Source: Conoideocrella luteorostrata (lineage: Eukaryota; Ascomycota; Sordariomycetes; Hypocreales; Clavicipitaceae). From it: a stretch of DNA of 64,000 bases. Location of the stretch: positions 1 to 64,000 of the forward strand of contig JASWJB010000026.1 in the NCBI GenBank assembly GCA_032433595.1, read 5' to 3'. The notes beneath the pieces are model-generated. The model had not been told where the DNA came from. It was given only the letters and a program-made list of their open reading frames with translations, and ran no database searches. Numbering within the stretch: the stretch's first letter is position 1; each line of letters opens with the position of its first letter. Both the position numbers and the translations under genes were made by a program. Positions 45,686 through 57,490 of the stretch are shown here, one piece after another.

Positions 45686-47146
45686 CTATGGTCGAGTCAA
45701 GTGCAATAGAAAGCTCTGGCCCTCCGCGATATTGACACTGAGCCCAGTAGACACATCTCCCCAGTAATTATCGTTCCAAACATCAAACACCCTGTAGGGC
45801 GCCTTGACTCCTAGATCATCATACGAAATAACCAAATGCTGCGATCCAGAGTTCTTGGTGCCGAATCCACCTTGGCCCTGATCCGGTCCATAGTTGACTA
45901 ACAGAACGACTGCCTCGCCAGACGGACTTGGCCCGGCAATCCATGCCTGTACCTGCTTGGGACTGTTCCCGCCACTGCCAGGATTTCTCGGCTGCATTGG
46001 GTACTTGGCCGTGAAGGACGTAACTGCTTGAGCTGCCGGATGAGTAAGAACATACGTTCCAAAACTGTTCAATCTGGTCAGGTCGTCGCCGAGAATGAGG
46101 TTCGCTCCAGCACCGATCCAATGAGACATCATGGTCTGCTGCTCGGCATAAGAAATGCCGGAAATTGACGGCTCATTAGACGCATAGAGGTTATCCAAGT
46201 CAGGTCGAACGTTGATGGTGCTGAAGTACTGAGAGCCTGCCGATATCCATTGCCTATAGTTTTCAATGGCTCGCTGGACAGTCGCCCATGCGACAAAGGT
46301 ATTTGACCCGGAGTTGTTGATGTCCTGATCTGTCCTCATCGAATCGGCATTCTGGTTCCAAATGGCGAAGTTCTTTTGTGAACGATCGAGCTTCCAGGAT
46401 ATGTCGAGTCGTATTTTGCGCCCACATTGATCAATCGCTTTGCGCCAGGCGATTACCTCACCGCTAGCATCAGCACGAAGATAAACGCCATTTGAAGGCG
46501 AACCTGGCGTAATATAGTCAAGCTTGATAAAGTCGATACCCCTAATGACAAAAGGTCAGGAAGCAGAGGTAAGCGGATGGGGGCAAGGGAAGGGCTCTAA
46601 CCAAGATGCAAACTGGTTCGCTACAGAGTTGAACCACTGCTGGGTGGCTCCCTGACTGTAGTCCCAATTGCAGCGCTTAAGACCGTTATCGCCAGTGCAC
46701 ACAGAACCGATCTTCGTGCTTGTGCCATAAATCGTCTTGTTTGTGTCTGCAATGAAGCCTCCAGGCACAACGTAAACGCCGAGTTGAAGACCGCTACTAT
46801 GCAGGTGTGCTGCCAAGCCTGCCAGATTTGGAAATACGGTGGTATCGGGGATAATACGGCCGTAAGAGTCCCCATCAGATCCCATGGACCATCCAGAGTC
46901 CAAGCTGCAGTACGTGTAGTTTCCTGCACTCAACTTGGAAGACAGAACGTCGCATTGGGTCTGGACATGTGCTTGGTCAAATTTCCAGTCCGAAACCACG
47001 TTGTTAGCCTGGATGCCAAAGGAGTTCCATCCGCGAGCTGGAGCGTCAAAACCTCCAGAAGTAGTTCCGAAAGAAATAACTTTAAGTGCTGGAGATGCCA
47101 AGGCATGTCCCACTAGTGTCACGATGAACGCAAGTGCGAGCATCAT
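45686..47146 (-). CDS. Secreted GH27 alpha-galactosidase-like glycosidase
   Basis: Two exons, 47146-46602 and 46541-45686, giving 466 aa. A signal peptide (MMLALAFIVTLVGHALASP) marks secretion. The (beta/alpha)8 barrel shows RGWNSFG (Trp40), the strand CSLDSGW, the nucleophile Asp190 in GIDFIKLDYI, and an acid/base candidate in the MRTDQDINNS segment (R-x-x-x-D pattern). A C-terminal beta-sandwich follows. It would remove terminal alpha-galactose (or a related sugar such as beta-L-arabinopyranose) outside the cell. One feature is odd: the usual adjacent aspartates of the GH27 D-D-x-W motif are Asp83-Ser84 here, so the sugar-binding pocket is altered. It is the first gene of the proposed alpha-galactoside cluster. 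Confidence 0.87.
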
Positions 47147-48344
47147 GATACGACTATGACGATGTATGCTTGTAACAAAATTTTTGTATGATTGTGGTTA
47201 GGGGTCTTGAGACATGCTAAAGTCCTAGAATCTTCATTTTCAATGTTGCGATGGCTGCTTTATATTAATCAGACGGTGCAACTCCTGAATTTGTGTACGT
47301 GGCTGGGATGCCCAAGTTCGTCGACCTCGCCAATTACACCAAAATGGCAGGTGAAGAAGCTAAATGCGCTCAGATTGCGGGGAAGTAGTCGATCAAGTCA
47401 CATTGTTTTGTCGCGCCTTATGGGGCCCTCCGCGCATGTGGTAGAACTAAGTTGCTTCTCGCAAATGGCAGTTACAGACGCTCCTCTGGTGCCAGAGCCG
47501 TCGGGAACTACTCCGGATTTTCTTTAAACATGAGTTAAACATAATTTCGTAAGCGCACAAACACGAAGCTGGGGAAGAGTTCGAACCCTGCTTCCCCGAG
47601 AGAAATCCCGGCCACTAGAGGGGCTTTATTTGCGGCTGATTACAGGTGGTGACGAATAGAATTAGGGATAGAGGCCAGTCAATGTGTGAGAGACCCTTGC
47701 TTTGTCAGCTTTTTAAACAGGTGCAGCAACGGCGCTTTTGGTAGATTTTCCTATAACTAACAGTCAGGCGTGTGTGGTTGCAAGCGGACGGACAATAATT
47801 CGGGGGGCTCGGAGTGGTGGACACGCAACATCCTTGCGGCTTCTTATGCGTCCGACTGGAGCGGCAAAGAGAATTTCCACAAAATAAAGCCCTTGTTCTA
47901 TCTTTGCGCTCGTTGGGTATCAGAGTGGGATTGACCCCGGATTTTGGGACCATGAAATAATGAGACTGGGGGCCAGAGCTTATGGGTGGAGTTTGACGCT
48001 GCTTACTGTATATATATGCCTGAGTACTCCGTATATGAGCATAGGTTAAGGTTGCAAGTCGGGTCACGAGACGCAAGGGTAGGCATCCAAAGCAAGGAAT
48101 ACGACTGCACGTCGATACGGGGCAGTCGTTGTCGAGTCTTTGTCATGATGGCCAATCAGCTGATAAGATCAATCTGTGCAAGCAAGAGTCAAGTGAGAAC
48201 TGGTGCGGCATATCGAGAGAGAAAAAAATTGAAATATATATGAAAGCTGCTCACAGTAGTCATCTACTAACTAATTCAATATATCTGTGCCAAAACGCAA
48301 TACCGCTTGTCCGTGTAACCAAAACGCCCCTGCTATTCACATCC
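47147..48344. promoter_or_regulatory. Intergenic upstream of GH27
   Basis: 1.2 kb holding the promoter of the GH27 gene and the 3' flank of the permease gene. There is an inverted CGG-N8-CCG at 47502-47515, compatible with a Zn2Cys6 dimer, and a TACTCCGTA motif at 48025. No gene is supported. Confidence 0.4.
47502..47515. promoter_or_regulatory. Candidate Zn2Cys6 site CGG-N8-CCG
   Basis: An inverted CGG pair with 8-nt spacing, 356 bp upstream of the GH27 start. Such pairs arise by chance often, so this is only a candidate for the regulator at 54124. Confidence 0.25.
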
Positions 48345-50067
48345 TCACACGCGATTGGCAGCATGGCCCGTACCAGCGATTTTGTGAATATCATGCTCGT
48401 CAAAGGGATCGATAACAGTGGAAGCGAATTTCCGAGCAGGAACCCGTTTCGCAAAAAGGACATCTAGCTCGTGATACGAACGGTTCTTGGTCTCAGGAAG
48501 ACGGAAGTAACTCCAGACAAACATGAAAAAGCATGTGCCGCCCCAAACAAAACCAGTGTAGCCCTTGAGGTTCCATGCCTGCGGGTTCATGAAGTACTGC
48601 TGGAGAGTGCCGCCAATTGTGCCCATGATGTTGGACGAGTCACGAGCCAAGCAAATTGTCTTTTGGCGCAGTCTGGTAGAACCCATTTCCGCGGGAAGTG
48701 CCCAGCCCAGCTGGCCCGCCGAAAGCTGGAAGATGAAGGTCCATAGCATCGTGAGAAGGGCCTGGGTCATCGCCACGCTCTGCCTGTGAGTCCATATATT
48801 GAGGACACCAATGAGAAACAACACAAAGCACATGCCCCCCATTCCCCAGACGTAAATGGTCCGACGGCCAAAATTGGGCATCAGAGCGAACCAGTTCACC
48901 AGGCAGCCGACAAAGGCTAGACCCGTACCACCAAGTGCGAGCGAGTAGGTTGTGCTCGTGCCCAAGCCAATCTGAGAGAAGAAGTAGCTGCTGTTGTACG
49001 CGAAGGCAATCCCACAGAGAATTTGGCCAGCGAAGACAAGACAGGCGATCTCAGTGCGACGCAGCTCCGTCCCCTTGAAGCAGTCGAGGTAGCTGGTTCC
49101 CACTTGCAATTGGCGCTCAAGATTATCGGTGTAAATGATGGCCGAGAGCGTCTTGCGAGGATCAATGTGTGTCGCCTTGGAAGACTGAAGACGGCGCAAG
49201 GACTTTTCAGCCTCATCGAGTTTTCCTATTCGCACCAAGTACCACGGCGACTCCGGAGAGTAGTAGATAAGAGGGGCAAGGAAAATAGGCCAGATCCACT
49301 GCAGGGCAAATGGAATCTTGTATCCCCATTCATCTTCCCGCGTGGACAGGCCCTTGAGAACACCAGCAGAGATTAGCTGCCCGATGATGAAGCACATGTT
49401 TGTATATGAGGTCAAGTATGTACGAAGAGCCATAGGCAGAACCTCTGAAGCGTAAGCGGGGGCAGTTGTTGCAAGAATTCCCCATGGAAAGCCGCAGAGG
49501 ATCTCGCCAATCACCAAAGTCGTGAGGTTCGGAGCAAAAAACACAACAAAGATGAATGCTGACAGGGAGAGGAGGGCGCCGAGTTGCACTCTTCGAGATC
49601 CGTATTTCGAAACGAGATATCCGCTCAGGAGGCAACCGAGAATGGAACCGACACCGCCGCCTTGCGACAAGCCTGCCTGCCAGGATGGTTCCAGTTGGTA
49701 TCCAGTTGGTGTTTCGGGCGTGACTTCGACGAAGTGGCCGTATTTGATCAAGAACGAGGCTAAAGCCGGCAAGAGTCAGTAAACTCATATATTTGGCTCT
49801 TCGATCTCCCCGCTACTTACGGTAGGCAAAGAAGTTGGACAAAAGATTAGTGTCGTAACCTTCCATGATGACACAAGTTGCAGAAACAAGTGCCCACATG
49901 ATGGCCCATGGGTATGCCGCAATAGCATCGCGAATTGAGAGCTCATGATCGTTTGCAGTTGCTTCGAGAGCCGCCTGGTTGAGAGTATCGTCACTAATGG
50001 TAGCTTCCTTAGCAGCCTGCGTGAGGGTTCTCTCAACCTCGACTTGCTCAACTAATGTTTTCTCCAT
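48345..50067 (-). CDS. MFS sugar:H+ symporter, maltose/alpha-glucoside type
   Basis: Two exons, 50067-49821 and 49759-48345, giving 553 aa with about 12 membrane helices. TM1 ends in the alpha-glucoside permease signature IMEGYDTNLLSNFFAYPSF...KYG. GYLVSKYGSRR is the loop 2-3 motif. PESPWYLVRIGKLDEAEKSLRRLQ is the mid-loop sugar-transporter motif, and FRLPETKNRSYHELD is the C-terminal one. It imports oligosaccharides with protons through the plasma membrane. The setting next to two galactosidases suggests raffinose/melibiose-type substrates. Metarhizium robertsii has a described raffinose transporter (Mrt); whether this is its orthologue must be tested. It shares an 860-bp promoter with the GH36 gene. 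Confidence 0.92.
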
Positions 50068-50927
50068 CTTGTCTTGGGATGATCAGGGAGAGGCCAGATG
50101 GAAAAAAGCTTATTGCAAACTGAAGGTGATGGCTTGATTCATTCCTTCCTGTTCAAGGCCGAACATAACGAATATATAACCACGCGTATATGAGGGTCAA
50201 CTTGATATGCAGGCTGTGGCGAAAACCGAAGGTGCTCACGACATTGTTTACCGCGGGGATATATTCGGATATTGATTTTCAGTACCCTGTGATACATGTC
50301 TAAACGGGGATCGAGAATTGCAAACAAACACCTCCGAAGACATTTTCCATTGTGTTCAATTGTGTCCGTGCCCCAGTGGCTGATTTCCCCAGCCCCGCGG
50401 AAACTAAAAACCTGGGGGACGTGAATGGATTCATCCTGGCGCAAGTCCATACTCCGTAGTGCTCCGTAATTACCCCAGCAATTTCTTCATTTCCAGAAAA
50501 CAGCAGATCCGGGTCAATCGGAGAGGGCGCCTGCACAATCGCCCTTCCGGACAGGACGAGCATGTGGCACGGCGCAGAGGGCCGACAAACATAATCCATG
50601 CTAAAAACCCCAATAGTTTGTTGTGTTATTTCGCCGGCTTGGCGCGGGGTGTTGGCCGTGCTGGCTTATTGCCAATGGCGCTTGGCTCTTCCGCCCGGGG
50701 AAATGTTCGGGTTGATCGTCGTGTAAGTGACCTCAGGTCTGGATGAGGAGTGCCCGACAACGCAGACATGTCCGAAACAGCTCAGGATAAAAGTTGGAAA
50801 TGGTTCTGTCCAGACTCGACTTCTATTTGCGCAAGCGCTTCTATTCATTTTCGTTGCACTCATTTCCTCCGAGTTAGCAGCGGTGTGAGCAAGCCACAAT
50901 AGCCACAATTTTGCGATTTAACTCACA
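50068..50927. promoter_or_regulatory. Divergent promoter of permease and GH36
   Basis: 860 bp between outward-facing cluster genes. It contains a direct repeat CGG-N6-CGG at 50510-50521 and a TACTCCGTA motif at 50450. Shared control of transport and intracellular hydrolysis would be expected here. Confidence 0.5.
50510..50521. promoter_or_regulatory. Candidate Zn2Cys6 site CGG-N6-CGG
   Basis: A direct CGG repeat with a 6-nt spacer, about 440 bp from the permease start and 410 bp from the GH36 start. It is plausible as a monomer-pair target of the cluster regulator, but low in information content. Confidence 0.28.
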
Positions 50928-53255
50928 ATGACTAAGAGCGTGGTAAACGGGGGTTCAACCTCGCATTCTGAGCTGAAATGTTCGTCAAGTGATCCTCACA
51001 GCATACTGATACAAGCTAATCACTTCCACAGCTGTCGTCGTCCAGGACCAGACCTTCGCCCTCAATGGCAAAGACGTGTCTTACCGCTTCCACATTGACG
51101 AAGCTACTGGCGACATTGTGTCTGACCACTTTGGCGGAACTGTTACCGAGTCTTATGGGAAACCATTGAACTTGGGCGGTGGCGGCTGGTCAACCCATGA
51201 GCATATCCGACGCGAGTTCCCCAACCAGGGCTGTGGTGACTTTCGCTCGCCAGCTGTACGCATCAAGCAAGCTGGTGGCTTTACGGTCAGCGACTTCAAG
51301 TATGTCTCTCATGAAGTTGTCAACGGCAAGCCTGGGCTGCCTGGGCTGCCGGCCACCTTCGGGGGCGATGAAGAAGTCACAACCCTCGTTGTGCGACTGC
51401 ACGATTCTGTCAGCTCAATACAAGTTGATTTGTCTTATTCCATTTTCCCAGCGCATAATGCTATCGCGCGAAGCAGCACAGTAAAGAATATGAGTGACAA
51501 GGAGGTCACCGTGGACAAGCTCGCTAGTTTCAGTACCGATTTGCCTTACGATGAGTATGAGATGCTTCAGCTTCAGGGAGAATGGGTCAGAGAGTGCACA
51601 AGAATCCGCCGCAAGGTCGACTACGGAACTCAAGGGTGAGCGCACAGAAGATGGAAGATGTACGCCATACACGTTATACTGACACTATTTGTAGCTTCGG
51701 TAGCGCCAATGGATATTCCTCCCACTTCAACAACCCTTTTCTATCACTGGTAAAGCCTACCACTAGTGAAACACAGGGTGATACTTGGGGATTTTCCCTC
51801 ATCTATACGGGCTCATTCGCCGCTGAGGTGGAGCGAACCCCACAAGGCCTCACTCGCGTCTTGGTCGGCATGAATGAGAATCAACTCTCCTGGCCACTTA
51901 AACCTGGAGAGTCTCTGACATCGCCCGAATGTGTGAGTATCTTCACACCAAACGGAATTGGAGATATGTCACGGAAATTTCACAGGCTGTATCGGCAAAA
52001 TCTGATTACTAGTCGGTTTGTCAACGAGCCTCGACCGGCTCTGTTGAACAGCTGGGAGGGCCTCTTCTTTGACTTTGATGAAAGTACCATCTATAAGCTT
52101 GCTCAAGACGCAGCTAAGCTCGGTGTCAAACTCTTTGTGCTGGATGACGGTTGGTTTGGCGTCAAATACCCGCGAATTGATGATCATGCTGGCCTGGGTG
52201 ACTGGGAAGTGAACCCTGCGCGCTTTCCCCAGGGCTTGAAGTCAATTGCAGATAAGATTCGACAGCTTGAAATAACAGAGTTTTCGAAGGCTCAGAGCTT
52301 GCCAAGCATCATGCAATTCGGTATATGGGTGGAGCCAGAAATGATCAACCGCAACTCGACGCTCCACGACGAGCATCCAGACTGGGTGCTGTCTGCAGGA
52401 CAGTATCCTCGTACTGAAACTCGCAACCAATTGGTCTTGAACCTTGCATTGCCGGATGTACAGGAATTCATCATCGAATCCATGACCAAGCTTCTGCGAT
52501 CCGCGCCTATCACCTATGTCAAGTGGGACAACAACAGAGGCATGCACGAAAGTCCTTGTCCCTCAAACTTCCACGCGTACATTCTCGGCCTATACCGAGT
52601 CCTGAAAGAGCTGACGACTCGATTTCCTGATGTTCTTTGGGAGGGTTGTGCTTCTGGCGGAGGCCGTTTCGACCCTGGCATGTTGCATTACTTCCCACAA
52701 AGCTGGACGTCTGATAATACCGACGCACTTGACAGAATACAGATCCAATTCGGCACATCAGTCGTATATCCAGCATCCTCAATGGGCGCACATGTCGGGG
52801 CAGTACCGTACGAGCTTACTGGTCGCTCTACACCTGTTCGTTTCAGAGCCCATGTAGCTATGATGGGCGGCTCGTTCGGACTTGAGCTTGATCCGGCTCA
52901 CATACCTGACGAGGACAGAACCCAGCTTCCCGAGTTGATCGCCCTTGCCGAGAAGGTCAATCCAATTATAGTTCGGGGAGACATGTGGCGACTTCGTCTA
53001 CCAGGAGACTCGAACTTCCCTGCGGCTCTTTTCGTTTCTGAAGATGGGTCAGAGGCCGTTTTGTTCCTCTTCCAAATCCGCACCGTACCCGTACACAACT
53101 TCCCCATACTACGGCTCGAGGGTCTTGACTCGACAGCTACATATAGGGTTGATGGACACGGACCTTACTCTGGCGCCACACTCATGAATGGAGGAATTCA
53201 GTACAAATTCCAGGGTGATTACGATAGCAAGGTCATGCTAATTGAGAGGTTATAA
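50928..53255 (+). CDS. Intracellular GH36 alpha-galactosidase
   Basis: Three exons, 50928-50979, 51032-51635 and 51695-53255, giving 738 aa, the usual GH36 length. It hydrolyses alpha-1,6-galactosides (melibiose, raffinose, stachyose). Landmarks are GDFRSPAV in the N-terminal beta-supersandwich, FVLDDGWFG, nucleophile Asp497 in YVKWDNNRG, and the acid/base Asp559 in [13 protein letters not shown]. There is no signal peptide, so it should act in the cytosol on imported sugar. The first intron donor (GTTCGT at 50980) was chosen because it keeps the frame. An alternative GTGATC donor a few bases on would change one or two residues only. It is divergent from the permease and co-oriented with the regulator downstream. 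Confidence 0.93.
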
Positions 53256-54123
53256 ATGGATAGGCATCATAGCTCGGGTGCGGTCGGAACTTGCATTCCT
53301 TGGATTAATTGATGGCATTACAGGACTATTTTTGAACGCAGTTAATTATCATAAACGAAAACTGGCTTCTGTTTGAACATGAATTTTGTCTACGGAGTAC
53401 GGGCAACACGAGCCGCAATGGACCGCACGCAATAAACGCGGCAATTGATCATGGGACTGTTCACGACACGATGTTGCCATCTGCACATCCTTGTCCTGCC
53501 CGCGGACCGTGTTGCGATTTGTAACAGTAATGTCAAGTGGTGTGATATACTCCGTGCATTGTCGCAGGACGAGAAGAGAAGTGCGAAGCTAACAGAATCG
53601 TGGCTTTGCGAACCCCGAACATTGCCCCATTAGGCTAGACTCTCTGGCTGTGCTCGTTAGCTCGGGTCTGGAGCAGCTGGGATTCATCTTCAAGAGGATG
53701 GGCAATGAGAGGTGAATATCTGCATTCTGTGGCGCCGGATTTCCCCTCATTTTCTTCGCGCACCCCGCGAATTGGAGAATCCGGGGGTGTCAGTTGCATT
53801 TTTCTACCCAATGCCCTGGCTCTGAAGAGTTTTGTCGGTCCGAGTGGAAGGACAATCTGGTGACGCTGGGAGCTCTCGACTCTACTTGCCTATCAATCCA
53901 ATCCAACATTGACAACTTTCATCGTAGGTAGGTTTGCCACCGTAGGCCGCAATCGCCACACGTGTTTGACAGATTGAATGCGGATCTGTCTACTGCGTAC
54001 CACGTAACTCGTCGTCTTATCGACTCGGAATCCCAGTCCGCCGACCCTGGTCTTGTGTTGCGTATCTTCTTCATCTGAACTTAATCTCGGATATGAGCAT
54101 CTTCTCCGTAACTCATTGCAACC
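53256..54123. promoter_or_regulatory. Intergenic upstream of the cluster regulator
   Basis: 0.87 kb that holds the 3' end of the GH36 gene, a TACGGAGTAC motif at 53391-53400 and the promoter of the Zn2Cys6 gene. No gene is supported. Confidence 0.45.
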
Positions 54124-55982
54124 ATGGCATCCCCAAATATTAACGACCAGAAGCGGCCACAAATGCAAGTATGTGATAATTGTCGCTTCCGCAAAACCAA
54201 GTGCGATCGTGGCCTTCCATGCAGCAGCTGCGTCGCGGCGGCGGTATGTTGCCAATACTTGCATACTCCGCGACGAAAGGGACCTCGAGGAGGCAAGGGA
54301 CGTCGCTTGCTGCAAATCAAGCAAGGCCTTCACGAATTCGACAAGAGTCAATTCAATGTCAGCACTCCGTCTCAGATTCGACTTGACATGCTGGACTCTG
54401 ACGGCTCTCCTCCTCTCCCGGAAGCGGCTCTTCGCCGCTCGTCATTATCGCCGCCGTCTTCACGGCGAAGCAGAGACGAGCTGGTCGTCGCATTGACGAC
54501 AAATGTACGATTTTTTATGAAACAACTTCTCCCTATCATGCCGACACTCAACGAAACCGAGATATTGGATGATGTGCAGCGGTTTGACGAGCTGTCGCTG
54601 CCCCGCCAAGTCTTCCTTCTGTCGCTCTGTGCGGCTACTCGTGTCCAGCTCAAGCTGGATAACAAGAAAGAGCACAGCAAAACAGATGTACCCATTAATA
54701 CGTATCTGCATGCCCCGTTGACCGGCAGAGGCTTGCTTGCGGCTTCAAAGAGACTACGCCGACAGTTTGACATTGTTGACAACATAAGTTTAGATGCCGT
54801 CATGACTTCTTTCTTCTTGTTCGCGGCGCACGGAAACCTCGAGGAGCACAACCAGGCGTCCTTTTGTCTAAACGAGAGTATTACAATGGCGTTTTCTCTT
54901 GGCTTGGACAACGAAGAGACGTATTTTGATATTCCCAGGAATGAGCGCGAGCAGCGGCGTCGGATCTTTTGGCTGCTGTTTGTGACTGAGAGGTAGGATC
55001 TCAAGTCCTCGATTCATATGCAAATTAACACAGACAACTAATGCAAGATAGAACATATGCATTGCAACGTCGACGACCGGTTATGCTGCGCAGTACTATT
55101 ACAAAGCCCCAGGTGGTTGACTCCGAATGTCCAACCCTCATGCACGATTTCGTCAATCATATCCGCCTCTTCGAGCTTCTTCCTCATACACTCTATGACT
55201 GGCGACCCAACGGCGACCCACTGCAGCAGCAGGGATCAGCCGTGATGATCAGCCAACGTGTAGCTGACATGCTGTGCATGGTGCAACCGGGCGACTCAGT
55301 TCTCGAGAGCCAGCGCTTCGATACCCTCGTCACGCAGCAGTGGTTACGTGTATGCATGTGGCGATTGGCATTCGGCCAGAATTTGAGACAGGCAAGATGG
55401 TACACCGGCTCTACTAGTATGGTAGTACCTTTTGACGCGGGTCGATCCATCATGGGCCATCTTGAGATGGTTAGTCAAACATCCAAGGATTGCCACGGAA
55501 TCTCAATTGTGAGTACCACCAACAAATACTTCATTGATAATTGACTGACTCTCACGAAGGAGCAAAAATTGTTTGATATAGGCATCAGTCTAACGGATGC
55601 ATCTATGGTCTCACCGCCGACTTCATCGTTTGAACTCGGGCCAGTGGACCTGCTCTACTCTATAGTCAAGTGCTTGGGACATATTCGTGGTTGCAAATCC
55701 CCCCTTCTGCCGGAACTATTAAAGCACTGCGGTGGCCTTCTGCCGTGCTCGACACCCGCTCCGCAACTGGAAATGCCGTCGACATTATTCGACGGCTCGT
55801 CAGACTCGCATCAGAACTTAATCATGGATTGCGAGGCAGGGCAGACGGATGCGAATGAAGCGACCGCTGAGGACTCGTGGGTGCAAGATGATGGAAGCCT
55901 TCCCCAATTTGAAACGATAGAACAGTTCATGGAAATGCCATGCGAGGTTCTGAGCTTTGATAAAGCATCGGTTGTAACCTAA
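54124..55982 (+). CDS. Zn2Cys6 regulator of the galactoside cluster (AmyR/MalR-like)
   Basis: Three exons (54124-54992, 55052-55508, 55560-55982), 582 aa. The zinc cluster starts at Cys17 (CDNCRFRKTKC, then CSSC and CVAAAVCC), followed by a basic linker TPRRKGPRGGKGRR. The fungal regulatory domain has REQRRRIFWLLFVTERTYALQRRRPV, the segment typical of the maltose/amylase activator group (MalR, AmyR, yeast Mal63). The tail is acidic (DSWVQDDGSLPQFETIEQFME) and may activate. Its relatedness to alpha-glucoside activators and its position beside the permease and GH36 gene make it the likely inducer-responsive activator of this cluster. This is inference from context. Confidence 0.92.
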
Positions 55983-57125
55983 TGATATTATGACAAGCAA
56001 CTTGAAGGCATGAATGATGAATGATACCAGCCGTTTGGCGCTTTTGCATCGGGTTTTGCCATCAAGGCCAATGGGCGCTGCCTAGTCATTCAGCAATAAT
56101 TCACTCTTTCTGATCTGGTGTAGCAGCCATGATGCTGATGATCAGTGCGGTCGCGTAATTAGTTGATCGTGCACAGTTCAGGGGCATATTTGATTCGTTG
56201 GATAGAAAATGCCAACCGCAAGGTGATGCAGTCAGGAAGATAAATGGTGACGACATTGCCGTCCAGACGCAGCCATAATCTTATCCATATGTAATCGTCA
56301 GAATTGCTTTTTATTTTTGGGCAGCTAAATGATAAGACAGTGAGTGACTTTGTTCGGACGTCAATGCCGGACGAACGAAAGCTCTGGTCGATTTTCTTGC
56401 ACGATCTGTATGCATAGCGATGACGCATTATCTTCGTCAAGATATAATTGAGGGAGAGGTTGTTGACATCGCGAAGCGCAGCACCTGGCGGGTATTGTCA
56501 AATCAAACAATAACTAGAAGCCGATTCACTACAGAGTACGGAGTACACTCATCATCATTCCAGTGGCACAGTGGTAATTAATTCGGTGCCACACCGCCTC
56601 TAGCATGCACGAGACATTGCGAGCGCTCGTATGCTTGTTGACAATGGCCGCCAATCGAGATTCCTGAGTAAGATCAGAACGGACACTCCCGTGAGCGACA
56701 GGGGCGAGCATGGCAGCGGGGATCGTTGCTCGATCTCCCCTGACCGTACTTCTTGATCGTGCACGGTCTACCGCTGTAAATTGGACAACCAGCGTGAATT
56801 TTCAAGCCCCCTTATCTTTGGATCGATGATCGAAATAGTGACACCAACAATTTCACCCATCAGCAGTCCGACATCCACTTCTGGACAAATCATTCGTCAT
56901 GCATCAAGCCATTTATGATGTTCTGTAGGTTTATAGATGAAATAAATGGAAAACAATGAATCATCAAGTCAAGATGATGACGTTATCTAACATAGGCAAT
57001 ATTTGAGGCTGCTTTTGGTATATATATCTTGTGATCATCACCTCCAGAACCTTTTGGTCAACAATTTCTCTCATAAACCAATATCTTCAACCACTTAACT
57101 ATCATCTTTTCACAGAAATCTCAAT
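55983..57125. other. Intergenic, 1.1 kb
   Basis: It contains a TACGGAGTAC motif at 56537-56546 and a TATA-like run at about 57019-57027, some 100 bp before the Con-6 start. No gene is supported. Confidence 0.5.
57019..57027 (+). promoter_or_regulatory. TATA-like element of the Con-6 gene
   Basis: A TATATATAT run about 100 bp upstream of the ATG at 57126, as expected for a strongly induced fungal gene with a short leader. Confidence 0.45.
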
Positions 57126-57490
57126 ATGCCTACCGAAGCTCAGGTTGCCGGCGGTCACAAGGCCACTCTAAACAACCCCAATGTTCCCGAGGAGACTAAG
57201 GAGCACTCTCGCCAAGTTCTTGAAGATCATTTCAATGGTGGTGACGGTAAGTGCACAGGCGCACAAAATCTTACGATCAAAAGTGTAGGCGTCTAACTCT
57301 TGGCAGTCCCCAAGGCTGGTGATGATGAGGAGAAAAATCCCAATAATGTTGCTGGTGGTCTTAAAGCGTAAGTCCTACGTTCACTTGTGGGTACCATATA
57401 TGATACTAATACGGTAGCAGAACTTTGAAGAATCCAAATGTTTCAGAGGAAACTAAGGAGAATGCTCGGGAGCGCTTGGATAATATGTAG
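57126..57490 (+). CDS. con-6: Con-6 family conidiation/stress protein
   Basis: Three exons (57126-57246, 57307-57367, 57421-57490) encode 83 aa. It carries two copies of the Con-6 repeat, ATLNNPNVPEETKEHSRQVL and ATLKNPNVSEETKENARERL. Proteins of this family are abundant in conidia and induced late in development, with an unknown, possibly protective, role. It is small, hydrophilic and intrinsically disordered. The three-exon structure hides it from simple frame searches. A TATA-like run sits about 100 bp upstream. Confidence 0.95.

Noticed and set aside
47570..47605. GTTCGAAC string within GGGGAAG...CTTCCCC, suggesting a tRNA T-arm
   Set aside because: The outer 7 bp pair, but the inner T-stem does not, and the remaining tRNA arms are missing. 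It is a simple inverted repeat at most.
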